This document shows positions 17,738 to 26,548 of a DNA stretch of 64,000 nt, piece by piece. A program made the translations under genes and the position numbers. The notes under the pieces were generated by a model. It was given only the letters and a program-made list of their open reading frames with translations, searched no databases and was not told the DNA's origin. Source of the stretch: Bradyrhizobium erythrophlei (GTDB lineage Bacteria > Pseudomonadota > Alphaproteobacteria > Rhizobiales > Xanthobacteraceae); NCBI RefSeq assembly GCF_900129505.1, contig NZ_LT670818.1:744001-808000 (forward strand), in the 5' to 3' direction. Numbering within the stretch: position 1 is the first letter of the stretch; each line of letters starts with the position of its first letter.

Positions 17738-17830
17738 GAGCGTTTTCAAGCGAAGTGGTGACCGGTTCGCGTCAAGAAAACGCGTCAAATCAAGAATCCG
17801 GAACCCCGTTTCGATTCCATCGAAACGGGG
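17738..17830. repeat. 'GAGCGTTTTCAAGCGAAGTGG' repeat with an adjoining perfect hairpin
   Basis: The stretch 17738-17797 (AGAGCGTTTTC ... ACCGGTTCGCGTCAAGAAAACGCGTC) is a familiar dispersed Bradyrhizobium repeat whose ends pair (GCGTTTTC with GAAAACGC). Next to it CCCCGTTTCGAT (17804-17815) pairs perfectly with ATCGAAACGGGG (17819-17830) over a 3-nt loop. There is no T-run, so termination is unlikely. Confidence 0.75.
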
Positions 17831-17863
17831 CGCCAGCATCATGTCGCAGTGAAGCGATGGATG

Positions 17864-18847
17864 TCAGCGCGCGACGATCAGGCCCTTGCTGGTCACGACC
17901 ACCCAGCGGCCGTCCTGGCGGCGGATGGCGTCGACCCGGCCGAGGCCCGGGATGGGATCGCCGGCATACACCTCATACATGCCTCGCCGGCCTTCGATCA
18001 GCGCGCCGCCATTGCCGACGTCGCGCAGCACCCAGCCTTCCACGGTCGGCAGCCTTCCCACTTCGGGCTTGGGCGCAGCGGCCGGCGCCACAGGCGTGAC
18101 CGAGCCCGTGACTTCCTTGGCCGCGGCGGGCGCGGCAGCGACGGGCACGGCGGCGGCCGGCGGCGCGGCGCGCAGCTTGTCGACGGTCTCGCTGAGTTTG
18201 GCCAGTTTGGCGGCGGGTTCGGCTTGCGCCCTCTCGACCTTGTCGAGGCGGTCGCTGGTCTTGGTGTACTGGCTGGCTGCGAGCCTGGAGGCGTGTTCGA
18301 CGCCGGCCTTCAGCGTCAGGATATCGGAGTCGATCCGCGCGATGGAAGCTTCCAGCGCGTGGCTGTCGGTGCCGGCGACATCATCGCCGAATAAATGCGA
18401 AAGACCGGCGGTCGCCATCGCCCCGCCGAGCCCGCCCGCCACCACCGCCAGCGCCAGCATGGCCGCTACCGCGAGCCGGCGCTTGCCGAATATGCCCTGG
18501 TCCGGCTCGGGTGCCATCTCGGGCCCAGCGCCATCATCGTCCCAGTTGCGCTCGCCAGCCGACATGATCAGGACCTTGCCGGCGAAGCGCGGCGGCTCTG
18601 CTTTCGGAGCGTCAGCCTGGGGAATTTCCACCTCGGGAACTTCCACCTTGGGAGTGTCAACCCGGGGTGCCTCGGCCTTGGCCGTTTCAGATTCGGAGGC
18701 ATCCGCCATCGCGGCGTCCTGGCCGGGCACCATATCTGGAGCAGCTACCACCGGCTGGACCGAGGGCTCTGACGAATCGGGAACCGCCGGCGCGGAGCTG
18801 AGGGAACCGTATTCACCGCTGATCTGCTCGGCGCTTTGTTCGCTCAC
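17864..18847 (-). CDS. Single-pass membrane protein with acidic/proline-rich N-terminus and PilP-like C-terminus
   Basis: 327 residues. GTG at 18847 is chosen because GGAG sits eight bases upstream; the TTG at 18853 is only two bases from it. Residues ~1-115 are acidic and carry repeats such as PKVEVPEVEIPQADAPKAEP; one helix follows 'KRRLAVAAMLALAVVAGGLGGAMA', then a coiled-coil-like part and an Ala/Pro linker. The last ~55 residues ('GWVLRDVGNGGALIEGRRGMYEVYAGDPIPGLGRV') form a small beta-type module reminiscent of PilP/IcmE-type domains. No pilus or secretion genes are near. Function unknown. Confidence 0.7.
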   Translation of the reverse strand: MSEQSAEQISGEYGSLSSAPAVPDSSEPSVQPVVAAPDMVPGQDAAMADASESETAKAEAPRVDTPKVEVPEVEIPQADAPKAEPPRFAGKVLIMSAGERNWDDDGAGPEMAPEPDQGIFGKRRLAVAAMLALAVVAGGLGGAMATAGLSHLFGDDVAGTDSHALEASIARIDSDILTLKAGVEHASRLAASQYTKTSDRLDKVERAQAEPAAKLAKLSETVDKLRAAPPAAAVPVAAAPAAAKEVTGSVTPVAPAAAPKPEVGRLPTVEGWVLRDVGNGGALIEGRRGMYEVYAGDPIPGLGRVDAIRRQDGRWVVVTSKGLIVAR

Positions 18848-19088
18848 GGTCAAATCTCCAGTAAAAGATTGACCATTTGGTAACTTTCATTGCTTTCCAA
18901 ATCCTTACCTGGCGCCCCCGCTTACCGAAATATTAGGAGTCGTCGGGGGCAGTGCTGCCCCGCCGGTCCGCAGCGGCCCGTCCGTTCATGTTGCTTTGCG
19001 GTATCGCGCTCCGCGCGCGCCTTGCGCGTTGCGCCGCCGAATTTCCCGACTAACATGGCGGGGATAACCAGCCAGAAGGCGGGACGCC

Positions 19089-19460
19089 GTGGCGATCGAG
19101 AAATGCATCAACGAATTTGATGTCGACGACGTCATATTCGAGGAAGGCTCCACCGGGCGCGAACTGTTCGTGGTGCTGGACGGCCAGGTCGAGATCGCCA
19201 AGGTCAACGGCGCCAGCAAGACCGTGATCGTCACCCTCGGCAAGGGCGAGTTCTTCGGCGAGATGGCCGTGATCGACGGCTCGTCGCGCTCGGCCACCGC
19301 GATCGCGGCGGCGCCGGGCACGCGCGTGATGCGGATCAATCATGCCCGCTTCGTCTATCTGGTCAGCCAGCAGCCGGCGTTTGCGCTGATGATCATGGAC
19401 GCGCTCAGCAAGCGGCTGCGCGCTTCCAACGCCGTCACCTTCAGGGCGTCAACCCCATGA
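19089..19460 (+). CDS. Stand-alone cyclic-nucleotide-binding domain protein
   Basis: 123 residues forming only a cNMP-binding beta-roll: 'GSTGRELFVVLDGQVEIAK' then the phosphate-binding cassette 'GEFFGEMAVIDGSSRSATAIA' with the Glu and Arg that contact cyclic nucleotide ribose and phosphate. It has no helix-turn-helix, so it is not a CRP-type DNA-binding protein. Starts at GTG with AAGG nearby. It overlaps the next gene by 4 bp (ATGA), so the two are translationally coupled; it probably serves as a cAMP-sensing partner of that hydrolase. Confidence 0.88.
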   Translation: MAIEKCINEFDVDDVIFEEGSTGRELFVVLDGQVEIAKVNGASKTVIVTLGKGEFFGEMAVIDGSSRSATAIAAAPGTRVMRINHARFVYLVSQQPAFALMIMDALSKRLRASNAVTFRASTP

Positions 19461-20269
19461 GCGACCGCAAGCCGAGCCCGTTTCCGATCCTTTTGAACAA
19501 CGACGTCTGCTCGCTGATCCAGGCCGCCGAGGATGTCTACCAGATCCGTTTCAAGAACCGCGCCGCCAACGCCTATCTGGTGCGCGGCAAGTCGCGCACC
19601 ATCATGATCGATGTCGGGCTGTCCTCGAATTATCCGGCCTTGCTGGAGTGCCTGCATCATCTTGGTTGTCCGCCGGAAAAAATCGACATGGTGGTGCTCA
19701 GCCACGAGCATCTCGACCACATCGGCGCGGCCTATCATTTCCACGGTCGCACCATCATCGCCGCGCACCGGCTCGCCGCCAACAAGATCATGCTGCGCGA
19801 CGATTTCTCGATGCTGCGCAAGATGTTCAACGAGCCGGATGTGGCGATCAATATCGATATCTGGCTGGAAGAGGGCAATTTGCTCGACCTCGGCAATTTC
19901 CGACTCAACGTGATGTATACGCCGGGCCACACCTCGGCCTGCATCAGCCTGTTCGACCAGGATCAGGGACTGCTGTTCGCCGCCGACACCCTGATGCCCG
20001 GCGGCGTGATGGGCGGGGTGTTCGGATCCGGCAGCATCAGTGACTACATCCAGTCGCTGGAACGGCTGAAGGGGCTGAACTCCAAGATCCTGTTGTCGGG
20101 ACATGGAAGGCTGTCCGACACGCCGCAGGACGATGTCCGTATCGCGATCCAGCGCTCGCACGGACTGTTGTCCGACACCGCGCAATTGTTCGACCCGCTC
20201 GATGCGCGCTCGAATTTCGAGCCGATCATGCAGTCGGTGCGCGATCTCAACAAGCTCGACGACGCCTGA
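19457..20269 (+). CDS. MBL-fold metallo-hydrolase
   Basis: 270 residues. The zinc motif HxHxDH is intact (H83, H85, D87, H88 in 'LSHEHLDHIG'), with later ligands in 'YTPGHTSA', 'AADTLMPGG' and 'LSGHGRLSD'. This is the glyoxalase II-like branch of the metallo-beta-lactamase fold, which hydrolyses thioesters, lactones, phosphodiesters or similar. The substrate is not evident. It overlaps the cNMP-binding gene by 4 bp, which suggests the hydrolase is controlled by cyclic nucleotide through that partner. Confidence 0.88.
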   Translation: MSDRKPSPFPILLNNDVCSLIQAAEDVYQIRFKNRAANAYLVRGKSRTIMIDVGLSSNYPALLECLHHLGCPPEKIDMVVLSHEHLDHIGAAYHFHGRTIIAAHRLAANKIMLRDDFSMLRKMFNEPDVAINIDIWLEEGNLLDLGNFRLNVMYTPGHTSACISLFDQDQGLLFAADTLMPGGVMGGVFGSGSISDYIQSLERLKGLNSKILLSGHGRLSDTPQDDVRIAIQRSHGLLSDTAQLFDPLDARSNFEPIMQSVRDLNKLDDA

Positions 20270-20317
20270 TTTTCTTGACGTGTTTTCCTCACGTCGGCGA
20301 AGGCGTAGCTCCATCAT

Positions 20318-20439
20318 CGTCATTGCGAGGAGCGTAGCGACGAAGCAATCCATGGATTCCGCCGTGGTGACGCATGGATTGCTTCGCGGAGCCTGTCATC
20401 GGGCGGCGCTTTGCGCCGACCCGTTGGCTCGCAATGACG
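20318..20439. repeat. Intergenic palindromic repeat, 'GTCATTGCGAGG' family, copy 2
   Basis: Perfect 12-bp terminal inverted repeat CGTCATTGCGAG / CTCGCAATGACG, with inner GAAGCAATCCATG / CATGGATTGCTTC pairing. Same family as 14632-14718 with a longer interior. It sits between two convergent genes. Confidence 0.88.
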
Positions 20440-20459
20440 TGGAGGGGGTGGGATGATCG

Positions 20460-20957
20460 CTACATCACCACCGGCGCGTCCGGCAGTTCGTTCTTACCGC
20501 CGCCGTGCTTGGGGAAATGCGCCGCCAGCTGCCGCGACACCGCCTCGATGCCCCTGACGACGCCGCCGGCAAAATTCCCCGCCTTGAAATCGCTCTCCAT
20601 CGCCTTGCAGATCTTTTCCCAGCCCTCGCGGCCTACCTTGGCGTCGATGCCGCGGTCGGCGATGATCTCGACGTCACGGTCGGCAAGCAAAAGATAGATC
20701 AGCACGCCATTGTTGTGGGCGGTGTCCCAGATGCGCAGCTGCGAGAAAAGGTCGAGCGCGCGTTCGCGCGCCGGCTGGTCGCGGAACAGCGGTTTGCCGT
20801 CCAACGCACCTTCGACCACGAAACGAACCTGGCCCGAATGGGTGGCCTCGCCTGCCTTGATCGCCTGTTCGATCGTCGCCAGCGCTTCCGGCGGGAAAAC
20901 ACGTCGCACCCGCCAATTGTGCTCGAGAAGATGCTTGCCGATGCGTTTGATGCCCAT
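20460..20957 (-). CDS. TPM-domain protein, cytoplasmic type
   Basis: 165 residues, no signal peptide. The TPM (TLP18.3/Psb32/MOLO-1) fold is seen in 'RVRRVFPPEALATIEQAIKAGEATHSGQVRFVVEG', 'GVLIYLLLADRDVEIIADRGID' and 'AMESDFKAGNFAGGVVRGIEAV'. TPM domains in plants act as acid phosphatases for photosystem repair; in bacteria their role is unclear. It follows the exported TPM protein by 15 bp and forms a three-gene unit with it and LemA. Confidence 0.85.
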   Translation of the reverse strand: MGIKRIGKHLLEHNWRVRRVFPPEALATIEQAIKAGEATHSGQVRFVVEGALDGKPLFRDQPARERALDLFSQLRIWDTAHNNGVLIYLLLADRDVEIIADRGIDAKVGREGWEKICKAMESDFKAGNFAGGVVRGIEAVSRQLAAHFPKHGGGKNELPDAPVVM

Positions 20958-20972
20958 TGCCAGCTCCGGATT

Positions 20973-21881
20973 CTACCAGCTGCCCGACGCGCCGCCGCCG
21001 CCAAAACTGCCGCCGCCGCCGCTGAACCCACCGCTGTCGCTCGAACTGCTGCTGCCGCCGGAATAGGATCCGCCCGAAGACCCGCCAGACCACCCGCCGT
21101 ACGAACCGCCTCTTCCGCGCGGCGTTGGAGCGGTGAGCGTGTCGCTGAACATCGCGAACACCGACACCACCAGGGCGGCAAGCGCCGAGAGGATCAGCGA
21201 TCCGAAAATGAACCACACCAAGAACCCGATCAGACCGCCGGTCGCCACCGAACCGAACAGCCGGCCGAACAGATGGCGGAAGGCTCCCCCGAGCAGCAGA
21301 ATGAAGATGATGGTGAACGGGTTCAATGGATTGAGGAACTGAAACAGGGCGGAATCGGAATCCGCATGCCACGGCGCGGTCGGCGCCGGCGCCGGCAGCG
21401 GCTCGCCGTCGATGACGCCGATCATCCGCGCGACGCCTGCGGAAACGCCGCCGGCAAAGTCACCGCTCCTGAATTTCGGCGTGATGATTTCGTCGATGAT
21501 GCGCCTGGCGGTGACGTCGTTGAGCGCGCCTTCGAGGCCGTAGCCGACCTCGATGCGGAGCTTGTGATCGTTCTTGGCGACCACCAATAGCGCGCCGTCG
21601 TCGATCTTCTTGCGTCCGATCTTCCAAGCCTCGGCCACCCGGATCGAATATTGCTCGATGGCTTCGGGCTCCGTGGTCGGCACGATCAACACCGCGACCT
21701 GGCTGCCCTTCCTGAGCTCCAGCGCCCTCAGCGTCTGGGTCAAAGAATTGATGTCGGCGCTCGACAACGTTCCGGTCTGGTCGACCACGCGCCCCGTGAG
21801 CGGCGGCACCGCGACGTCGGCGAAGGCCGCGAAGGCCCAGCACAGCATTAGCGCAAGCAGGGAGGCTCTTGCAGCGTTCAT
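20973..21881 (-). CDS. Exported TPM-domain protein with membrane helices and Gly/Ser tail (YgcG type)
   Basis: 302 residues from the start at 21881, which gives a good signal peptide (LLALMLCWAFAAFADV). TPM domain ~27-150 ('VVDQTGTLSSADINSLTQTL', 'GALLVVAKNDHKLRIEVGYGLEGAL', 'FRSGDFAGGVSAGV'), then two or three hydrophobic helices ~185-250 and a low-complexity tail ending FGGGGASGSW. This is the standard layout of the TPM/YgcG family, which commonly accompanies LemA. It follows the LemA gene by 94 bp. Confidence 0.9.
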   Translation of the reverse strand: MNAARASLLALMLCWAFAAFADVAVPPLTGRVVDQTGTLSSADINSLTQTLRALELRKGSQVAVLIVPTTEPEAIEQYSIRVAEAWKIGRKKIDDGALLVVAKNDHKLRIEVGYGLEGALNDVTARRIIDEIITPKFRSGDFAGGVSAGVARMIGVIDGEPLPAPAPTAPWHADSDSALFQFLNPLNPFTIIFILLLGGAFRHLFGRLFGSVATGGLIGFLVWFIFGSLILSALAALVVSVFAMFSDTLTAPTPRGRGGSYGGWSGGSSGGSYSGGSSSSSDSGGFSGGGGSFGGGGASGSW

Positions 21882-21975
21882 CGCAGTAGCCGATCCAGTG
21901 CTCCGATTCCGAAGTTCGCAAACATTCGCGGTGACCTCTCCTACGAACTCCGGAATCAGAGCACGGGTTGTCGAA

Positions 21976-22590
21976 CTATTTTGCGGGGGACGGCGCCGGC
22001 GTCGGGTTGAAATCCACCTTCGGCGCGGTGGAAATCTCCTTTTCGTTGTCGACCGTGAAGTTGGCCTTTTCCTTGTAGCCGAACGCCATCGCAGTGAAGT
22101 TGTTCGGGAAGGTGCGGATGCCGACATTATAGTCCTGCACCGCCTTGATATAGCGATTGCGCGCCACCGTGATGCGGTTCTCGGTGCCTTCGAGCTGCGC
22201 CATCAAGTCGTGAAACAGCGCGTCCGATTTGAGCTGCGGATAATTCTCGGTCACCACCAGGAGCTTGGACAGCGCGCTGGTCAGTTCGCCCTGCGCGGCC
22301 TGGAATTTGGCAAACGCGCCGGGATCGTTGACGAGTTCCGGCGTCGCCTGGATGCTGCCGACCTTGGCCCGCGCATTGGTCACGCCCAAGAGCACGTCCT
22401 TTTCCTGCTGCGCGAAGCCTTTCACCGAATTGACCAGATTGGGCACCAGGTCGGCGCGGCGCTGATACTGGTTCAGCACCTCGGACCAGGCCGACTTGAC
22501 CTGCTCGTCATTGGTCTGGATCGCGTTATAGCCGCAATTGGTCAGGCTCAGCGTCGCCAGCGCCGCCAGCACGGTCCAAAATCTGCGCAT
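21976..22590 (-). CDS. LemA-family lipoprotein
   Basis: 204 residues. The lipobox L16-T-N-C19 follows a short hydrophobic leader, so it is probably lipidated; the longer frame to 22620 would misplace it. The LemA core is clear: 'YNAIQTNDEQVKSAWSEVLNQYQRRADLVPNLVNSVKGFAQQEKDVL' and a long all-helical body ending in 'NNFTAMAFGYKEKANFTV'. LemA proteins are membrane-attached helical proteins of unclear function that recur with TPM proteins, as here. Confidence 0.92.
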   Translation of the reverse strand: MRRFWTVLAALATLSLTNCGYNAIQTNDEQVKSAWSEVLNQYQRRADLVPNLVNSVKGFAQQEKDVLLGVTNARAKVGSIQATPELVNDPGAFAKFQAAQGELTSALSKLLVVTENYPQLKSDALFHDLMAQLEGTENRITVARNRYIKAVQDYNVGIRTFPNNFTAMAFGYKEKANFTVDNEKEISTAPKVDFNPTPAPSPAK

Positions 22591-22657
22591 CGAAATCTCC
22601 CAGTTCGAAATTTGCCGCAAGCTATCAGAACGATCCCGTAGCCTGTAACTCTTTCTT

Positions 22658-22761
22658 CGTCATTCCGGGATGGGCCGCCAGGCCCAGACCCGGAATCTCG
22701 AGATTCTCCGACGTGCAATTGCACATCGGAGTTCGATGCTTCGCATCGCCCCGGAATGACG
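22658..22761. repeat. Intergenic palindromic repeat, 'CGTCATTCCGGG' family
   Basis: Perfect 12-bp terminal inverted repeat CGTCATTCCGGG / CCCGGAATGACG with inner palindromes (TCTCGAGA, TGCAATTGCA, GATGCTTCGCATC). The remaining 22591-22893 holds nothing else that I can support. Confidence 0.88.
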
Positions 22762-22893
22762 GCTGAGTGTCATGCACCGCGCCGCGTTCCACGACAATCT
22801 TGCGGCGGATGGCTCTTGCCTATCATTCGATGAGGCGGTGGAGGATTCCGGATTCGGCGATTCGCGCCGCTCCGGAAAGATCGCGGCGTGTAA

Positions 22894-25221
22894 TTACACC
22901 CCCGCCGCCTTGGCATCCCGGATCGCCTGCCACACCTTCATCGGCGTTAGCGGGGTCGGCATGTTGGTGATGCCGAGTTCGGCCAGCGCGTCGATCACGC
23001 CGTTGGCGATGCAGGGCGTGCCGCCGATGGTGCCGGATTCGCCGCAGCCTTTTGCTCCGAGCGGATTGGTGCGGCACGGCGCCGATTCGTCGAGCGTGAC
23101 CGTGATCGGCGGAATGTCGTCGGCGCGCGGCACGCAGTAATCCTGATAGCTCGCGGTCAAGAGCTGCCCCTCGGCGTCGTAGGCCACGCCTTCGTACAGC
23201 GCCTGCCCGATGCCTTGCGCGACGCCGCCGTGAATTTGCCCTGCCACCAGCATCGGATTGACGGCGACGCCGACGTCGTCGACCGTGGTGTAGCGCACGA
23301 TCCGGGTGACGCCGGTTTCGGGGTCGATCTCGACCTCGCAGATATGGGTGCCGTTCGGCCAGCTCGGCCCGTCGACTTCGCCGGTGCTGTCGACCGACAG
23401 CCGCGAGCCTGCTTCCTTCTTCGCGATCTCGAACAGGCCGATCCGCTTGTCGGTGCCCACCACCGTGAGCATGCCATCCCGGTATTCGATGTCCTCGACG
23501 GAAGCCTCCAGCACATTCGAGGCCTTCTCGCGCGCCTTCGTGATCAGGTCGTTGGCGGAGACTGCCAGAGCGGTGCCGCCGACGAACAGCGAGCGCGAAC
23601 CGACGCTGCCGAAGCCGGTGGCTAAATCCGTATCGCCCTGCACGATGTCGATCCTGTCCATGGGAATGCCGAGCGATTCCGATGCCATCTGGGTGTAGGT
23701 GGTCTGCAGCCCCTGCCCCATCGCCATGGTGCCGGAATGCAGGATGATGCGCCCCTCCGCGGTGGCATGCAGGCTGACCGTTTCGGTATGCGCGCGGCCG
23801 CCGGTCCATTCGATATAACTGGTCAGGCCACGGCCGTAGAGCAGGCCCTTCTTCTTTGCGGCCTTCTTGCGCGCGGCAAAGCCGTTCCAGTCGGCGAGAT
23901 CCGAAGCGCGCTCCAGCATGTGCGCGAACGCGCCGGAATCATAGACCTGGCCGACGGGATTGGTGTAGGGCAGCTGTGCCGGCTTGATGTAATTGACCTT
24001 GCGGATGGTGCGTGGATCCATCCCGATCTGCCGCGCGGCGGCGTCCATCAACCGCTCGACGATGAACACGCCTTCGGGGCGGCCCGCGCCACGATAGGCG
24101 CCGACCGGGGCAGTGTTGGTCATGACAGATTTGACCTCGTAATGAACCAACGGCAAATCGTAGACGCCCGACTGCACGAACGGGCCGAGCACCAGCGGGA
24201 TGATGTTGCCCGCGCCGGTCGAATAGGCGCCGGTGCCGCCGACCGAGCGCACCCGATAGGCCAGCACGCGGCCCTTCGCATCGAGTGCGAATTCGCCGGT
24301 CGAGGTGAGATCGCGGCCATGGGTGCCGCCGACGAATTCGTCGGTGCGGTCACCGCGCCAGCGCACCTTGCGGTTCAGCTTGGTCGCGGCGTAGGCGACG
24401 ATGCCGTCTTCCGGATAGAGGTTGGTCTTCTGGCCAAAACCGCCGCCGATATCGCCGACCAGCACGCGCACGCTTTCCTTCGGCCGCTTCAGCACGGCCT
24501 CCGCCAGCACGTCGCGGGTCGAGCCCGGCGTCTGCGATTGCACATGCAGGATCAGCCGCCCGGTCTTCTTCTCAATCTCGGCGATGGTCGAGCGCGGCTC
24601 CATCGCGGAGGGCACCAGCCGCTGGCTGACCAGATCGAGCGATACTTTATGCGCGGCGCTGGCAAACGCCGCTTCGACCTTGGCCGCGTCGCCATAGCTC
24701 ATGGCAGCGACGACATTGTCGGGCGCGGCCGGCCACACCACAGGCGCACCCGGCTTGATCGCCGCAAGCGGATCGACCACCGAGGGCAGCACTTCGTAGT
24801 CGACCGCGATCGCTTCGGCGGCGGTCTGCGCCGCGACCCGTGATGTCGCCACCACCGCTGCGACCGGCTCACCGGCAAAGCGGACGATCTCATGGGCGAG
24901 CAGCCGGCGCGGCGGCACCGTCATCGGCTTGCCGTCGGGACGCATGAACACCGACAGCGTCGGAATGGTGCCGATATTGTCGGCGATCAGGTCGGCGCCG
25001 GTGTAGACGGCTTCGACGCCGGGCATATCCCTGGCGGCCTTGGCATCGATCGAGACGATCTTGGCATGGGCGTGAGGCGAGCGCAGCACATGCAGCCACA
25101 GCGCGCCCTCTTCAGGCTTGTCGTCGATAAACTGCCCCTTCCCGGTGAGAAGTCTCTGGTCTTCAAGTCGCTTGACAGGCTGGCCCGCACCAAAACGCAT
25201 ATTGCCGGGAAGAATATTCAT
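22894..25221 (-). CDS. Xanthine dehydrogenase-family molybdopterin-binding (large) subunit
   Basis: 775 residues, full length for CoxL/large-subunit hydroxylases. It starts 'GAGQPVKRLEDQRLLTGKGQFIDD', has 'GDIGGGFGQKTNLYPED', the active-site loop 'VGAYRGAGRPE' (AYRGAGR is the form II or CoxL-like, not true CO dehydrogenase signature), 'GTMAMGQGLQT', and a catalytic-type Glu in 'GAKGCGESGTIGG'. It binds molybdenum-cytosine dinucleotide and oxidises an aldehyde or N-heterocycle. The FAD and [2Fe-2S] subunits are absent on both sides; the nearest redox partner is the diheme cytochrome gene just upstream. Confidence 0.92.
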   Translation of the reverse strand: MNILPGNMRFGAGQPVKRLEDQRLLTGKGQFIDDKPEEGALWLHVLRSPHAHAKIVSIDAKAARDMPGVEAVYTGADLIADNIGTIPTLSVFMRPDGKPMTVPPRRLLAHEIVRFAGEPVAAVVATSRVAAQTAAEAIAVDYEVLPSVVDPLAAIKPGAPVVWPAAPDNVVAAMSYGDAAKVEAAFASAAHKVSLDLVSQRLVPSAMEPRSTIAEIEKKTGRLILHVQSQTPGSTRDVLAEAVLKRPKESVRVLVGDIGGGFGQKTNLYPEDGIVAYAATKLNRKVRWRGDRTDEFVGGTHGRDLTSTGEFALDAKGRVLAYRVRSVGGTGAYSTGAGNIIPLVLGPFVQSGVYDLPLVHYEVKSVMTNTAPVGAYRGAGRPEGVFIVERLMDAAARQIGMDPRTIRKVNYIKPAQLPYTNPVGQVYDSGAFAHMLERASDLADWNGFAARKKAAKKKGLLYGRGLTSYIEWTGGRAHTETVSLHATAEGRIILHSGTMAMGQGLQTTYTQMASESLGIPMDRIDIVQGDTDLATGFGSVGSRSLFVGGTALAVSANDLITKAREKASNVLEASVEDIEYRDGMLTVVGTDKRIGLFEIAKKEAGSRLSVDSTGEVDGPSWPNGTHICEVEIDPETGVTRIVRYTTVDDVGVAVNPMLVAGQIHGGVAQGIGQALYEGVAYDAEGQLLTASYQDYCVPRADDIPPITVTLDESAPCRTNPLGAKGCGESGTIGGTPCIANGVIDALAELGITNMPTPLTPMKVWQAIRDAKAAGV

Positions 25222-25377
25222 CAGTTTGTCCTTCGAGTCTCTTGTTCGAACGGACGGGTTTTAGCGGATAGAAGGCGTGCAGGCCAACCGGCGTTTACGG
25301 GTAAAACGCCCAAGAAATCGTCATGGCTAACACCAGCCGGCGGGCCAAGTCCGCGATGGGACTCAGGACTTCAGCGA

Positions 25378-26325
25378 TCAGCTGCGCAAATGGGCGAGAT
25401 ACTCGTAGATTGCTGTCAATTCGTCATCGTCCATTCTTCCAATCGGCCGCCACGGCATCTGCTTGCCGAGTTCATGTCCCGTGGGATCAATCCCGGTGCG
25501 CAGGGTCGAAATGAACTCGGCCGGCTTCCAATCCTTGACCATGTCCAGCCCGGGACCGACGGGAGCCAGCTGCCCCTGGATTCCACCTGTCAAATTGGCA
25601 CCGTGGCATTCCCGACAGTCCTGGTACGACAGGATGTATTCGCCGTATCGCGCGGTAGCGCTCTTTGGCGGAGCCATGATGGCGCCGCTCAATACGGGTT
25701 TTCCCCGGGGCAACATGCCGGCGCCCAACATGATTAGGCCGAGCGGATTCAGTTGATCCGGCGGATCCGGCGTGATCTCCCCCGCCGCAGGTTGACTGCG
25801 GATGTAGGCGATCACAGCCTCGATATCGTCATCGCTCAGCCTGCCCGCATTCGTATACGACATGATGATCAGCCAATGACCGTCGGCAGCTATTCCGTTT
25901 CGAATCGCCCGGAAAATCTCACCATCCGACCAGTGCCTGAGCTCGCCGGCCGGCGTCAGGTTCGCAGATACGAAGGAGCCGACGCGAATCGGAAGATCCT
26001 TGCCAATATCCACGCCGCCCGTGAGTGTCCCCGTGCGTGAATGGCAGGCGCCGCAGAAGCTGTCGGAGATGGCGTGACCGCGTTCGATCTGGCCGGGTGT
26101 TGCCGCGACCTTGATGTTCGGAGCCGCGGCACTGCGGCTGTCCAGCCGGACCAGCCCATTGATCATGAAGGCGCTCGCCACCAAAACAGCGACCGTCAAC
26201 AGACCTGCCAAACCGGCGCCGCTCCACTTGAGAACCGCATTCTTGATGCGCAGAGCGTGCACGCCGCACCAGGCGAACAACGCGGCCATTGCAATCAACG
26301 CCGCTGGGCTGAGCAGGTTAAGCAC
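25378..26325 (-). CDS. Membrane-anchored diheme cytochrome c
   Basis: 315 residues with two hydrophobic helices (~5-25 and ~35-58), then two cytochrome c domains with C91-G-A-C-H95 and C237-R-E-C-H241. This is the architecture of cytochrome subunits that pass electrons from periplasmic dehydrogenases to the respiratory chain. It is 156 bp upstream of, and on the same strand as, the molybdenum hydroxylase gene, so it may be that enzyme's electron acceptor, as in nicotinate- or aldehyde-oxidising complexes. That link is inference. Confidence 0.87.
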   Translation of the reverse strand: MLNLLSPAALIAMAALFAWCGVHALRIKNAVLKWSGAGLAGLLTVAVLVASAFMINGLVRLDSRSAAAPNIKVAATPGQIERGHAISDSFCGACHSRTGTLTGGVDIGKDLPIRVGSFVSANLTPAGELRHWSDGEIFRAIRNGIAADGHWLIIMSYTNAGRLSDDDIEAVIAYIRSQPAAGEITPDPPDQLNPLGLIMLGAGMLPRGKPVLSGAIMAPPKSATARYGEYILSYQDCRECHGANLTGGIQGQLAPVGPGLDMVKDWKPAEFISTLRTGIDPTGHELGKQMPWRPIGRMDDDELTAIYEYLAHLRS

Positions 26326-26548
26326 TGGATTTCCCCGAAATAAATTGTTGCCGCTATACGCGAGTCCGGTGAAACGACCGTTCGCAGACGAAAAAGCCGG
26401 CGATCCCGCGATGAACAGCCTGCTGCAGCCGCGTTACGCCGCGATTTCGAGGTTGGGAAACGAGGTTACAGTCGTAATACGCCGAGGAAATAACTTCGGC
26501 TTGCTGGCCTTCGAGTGAGAGCGGAAGGCGCGAGCGTCCGGTGGCGTG

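Noticed and set aside
22894..25221. True CO dehydrogenase large subunit (CoxL form I)
   Set aside because: The active-site loop is AYRGAGR, not the AYxCSFR of form I CoxL.
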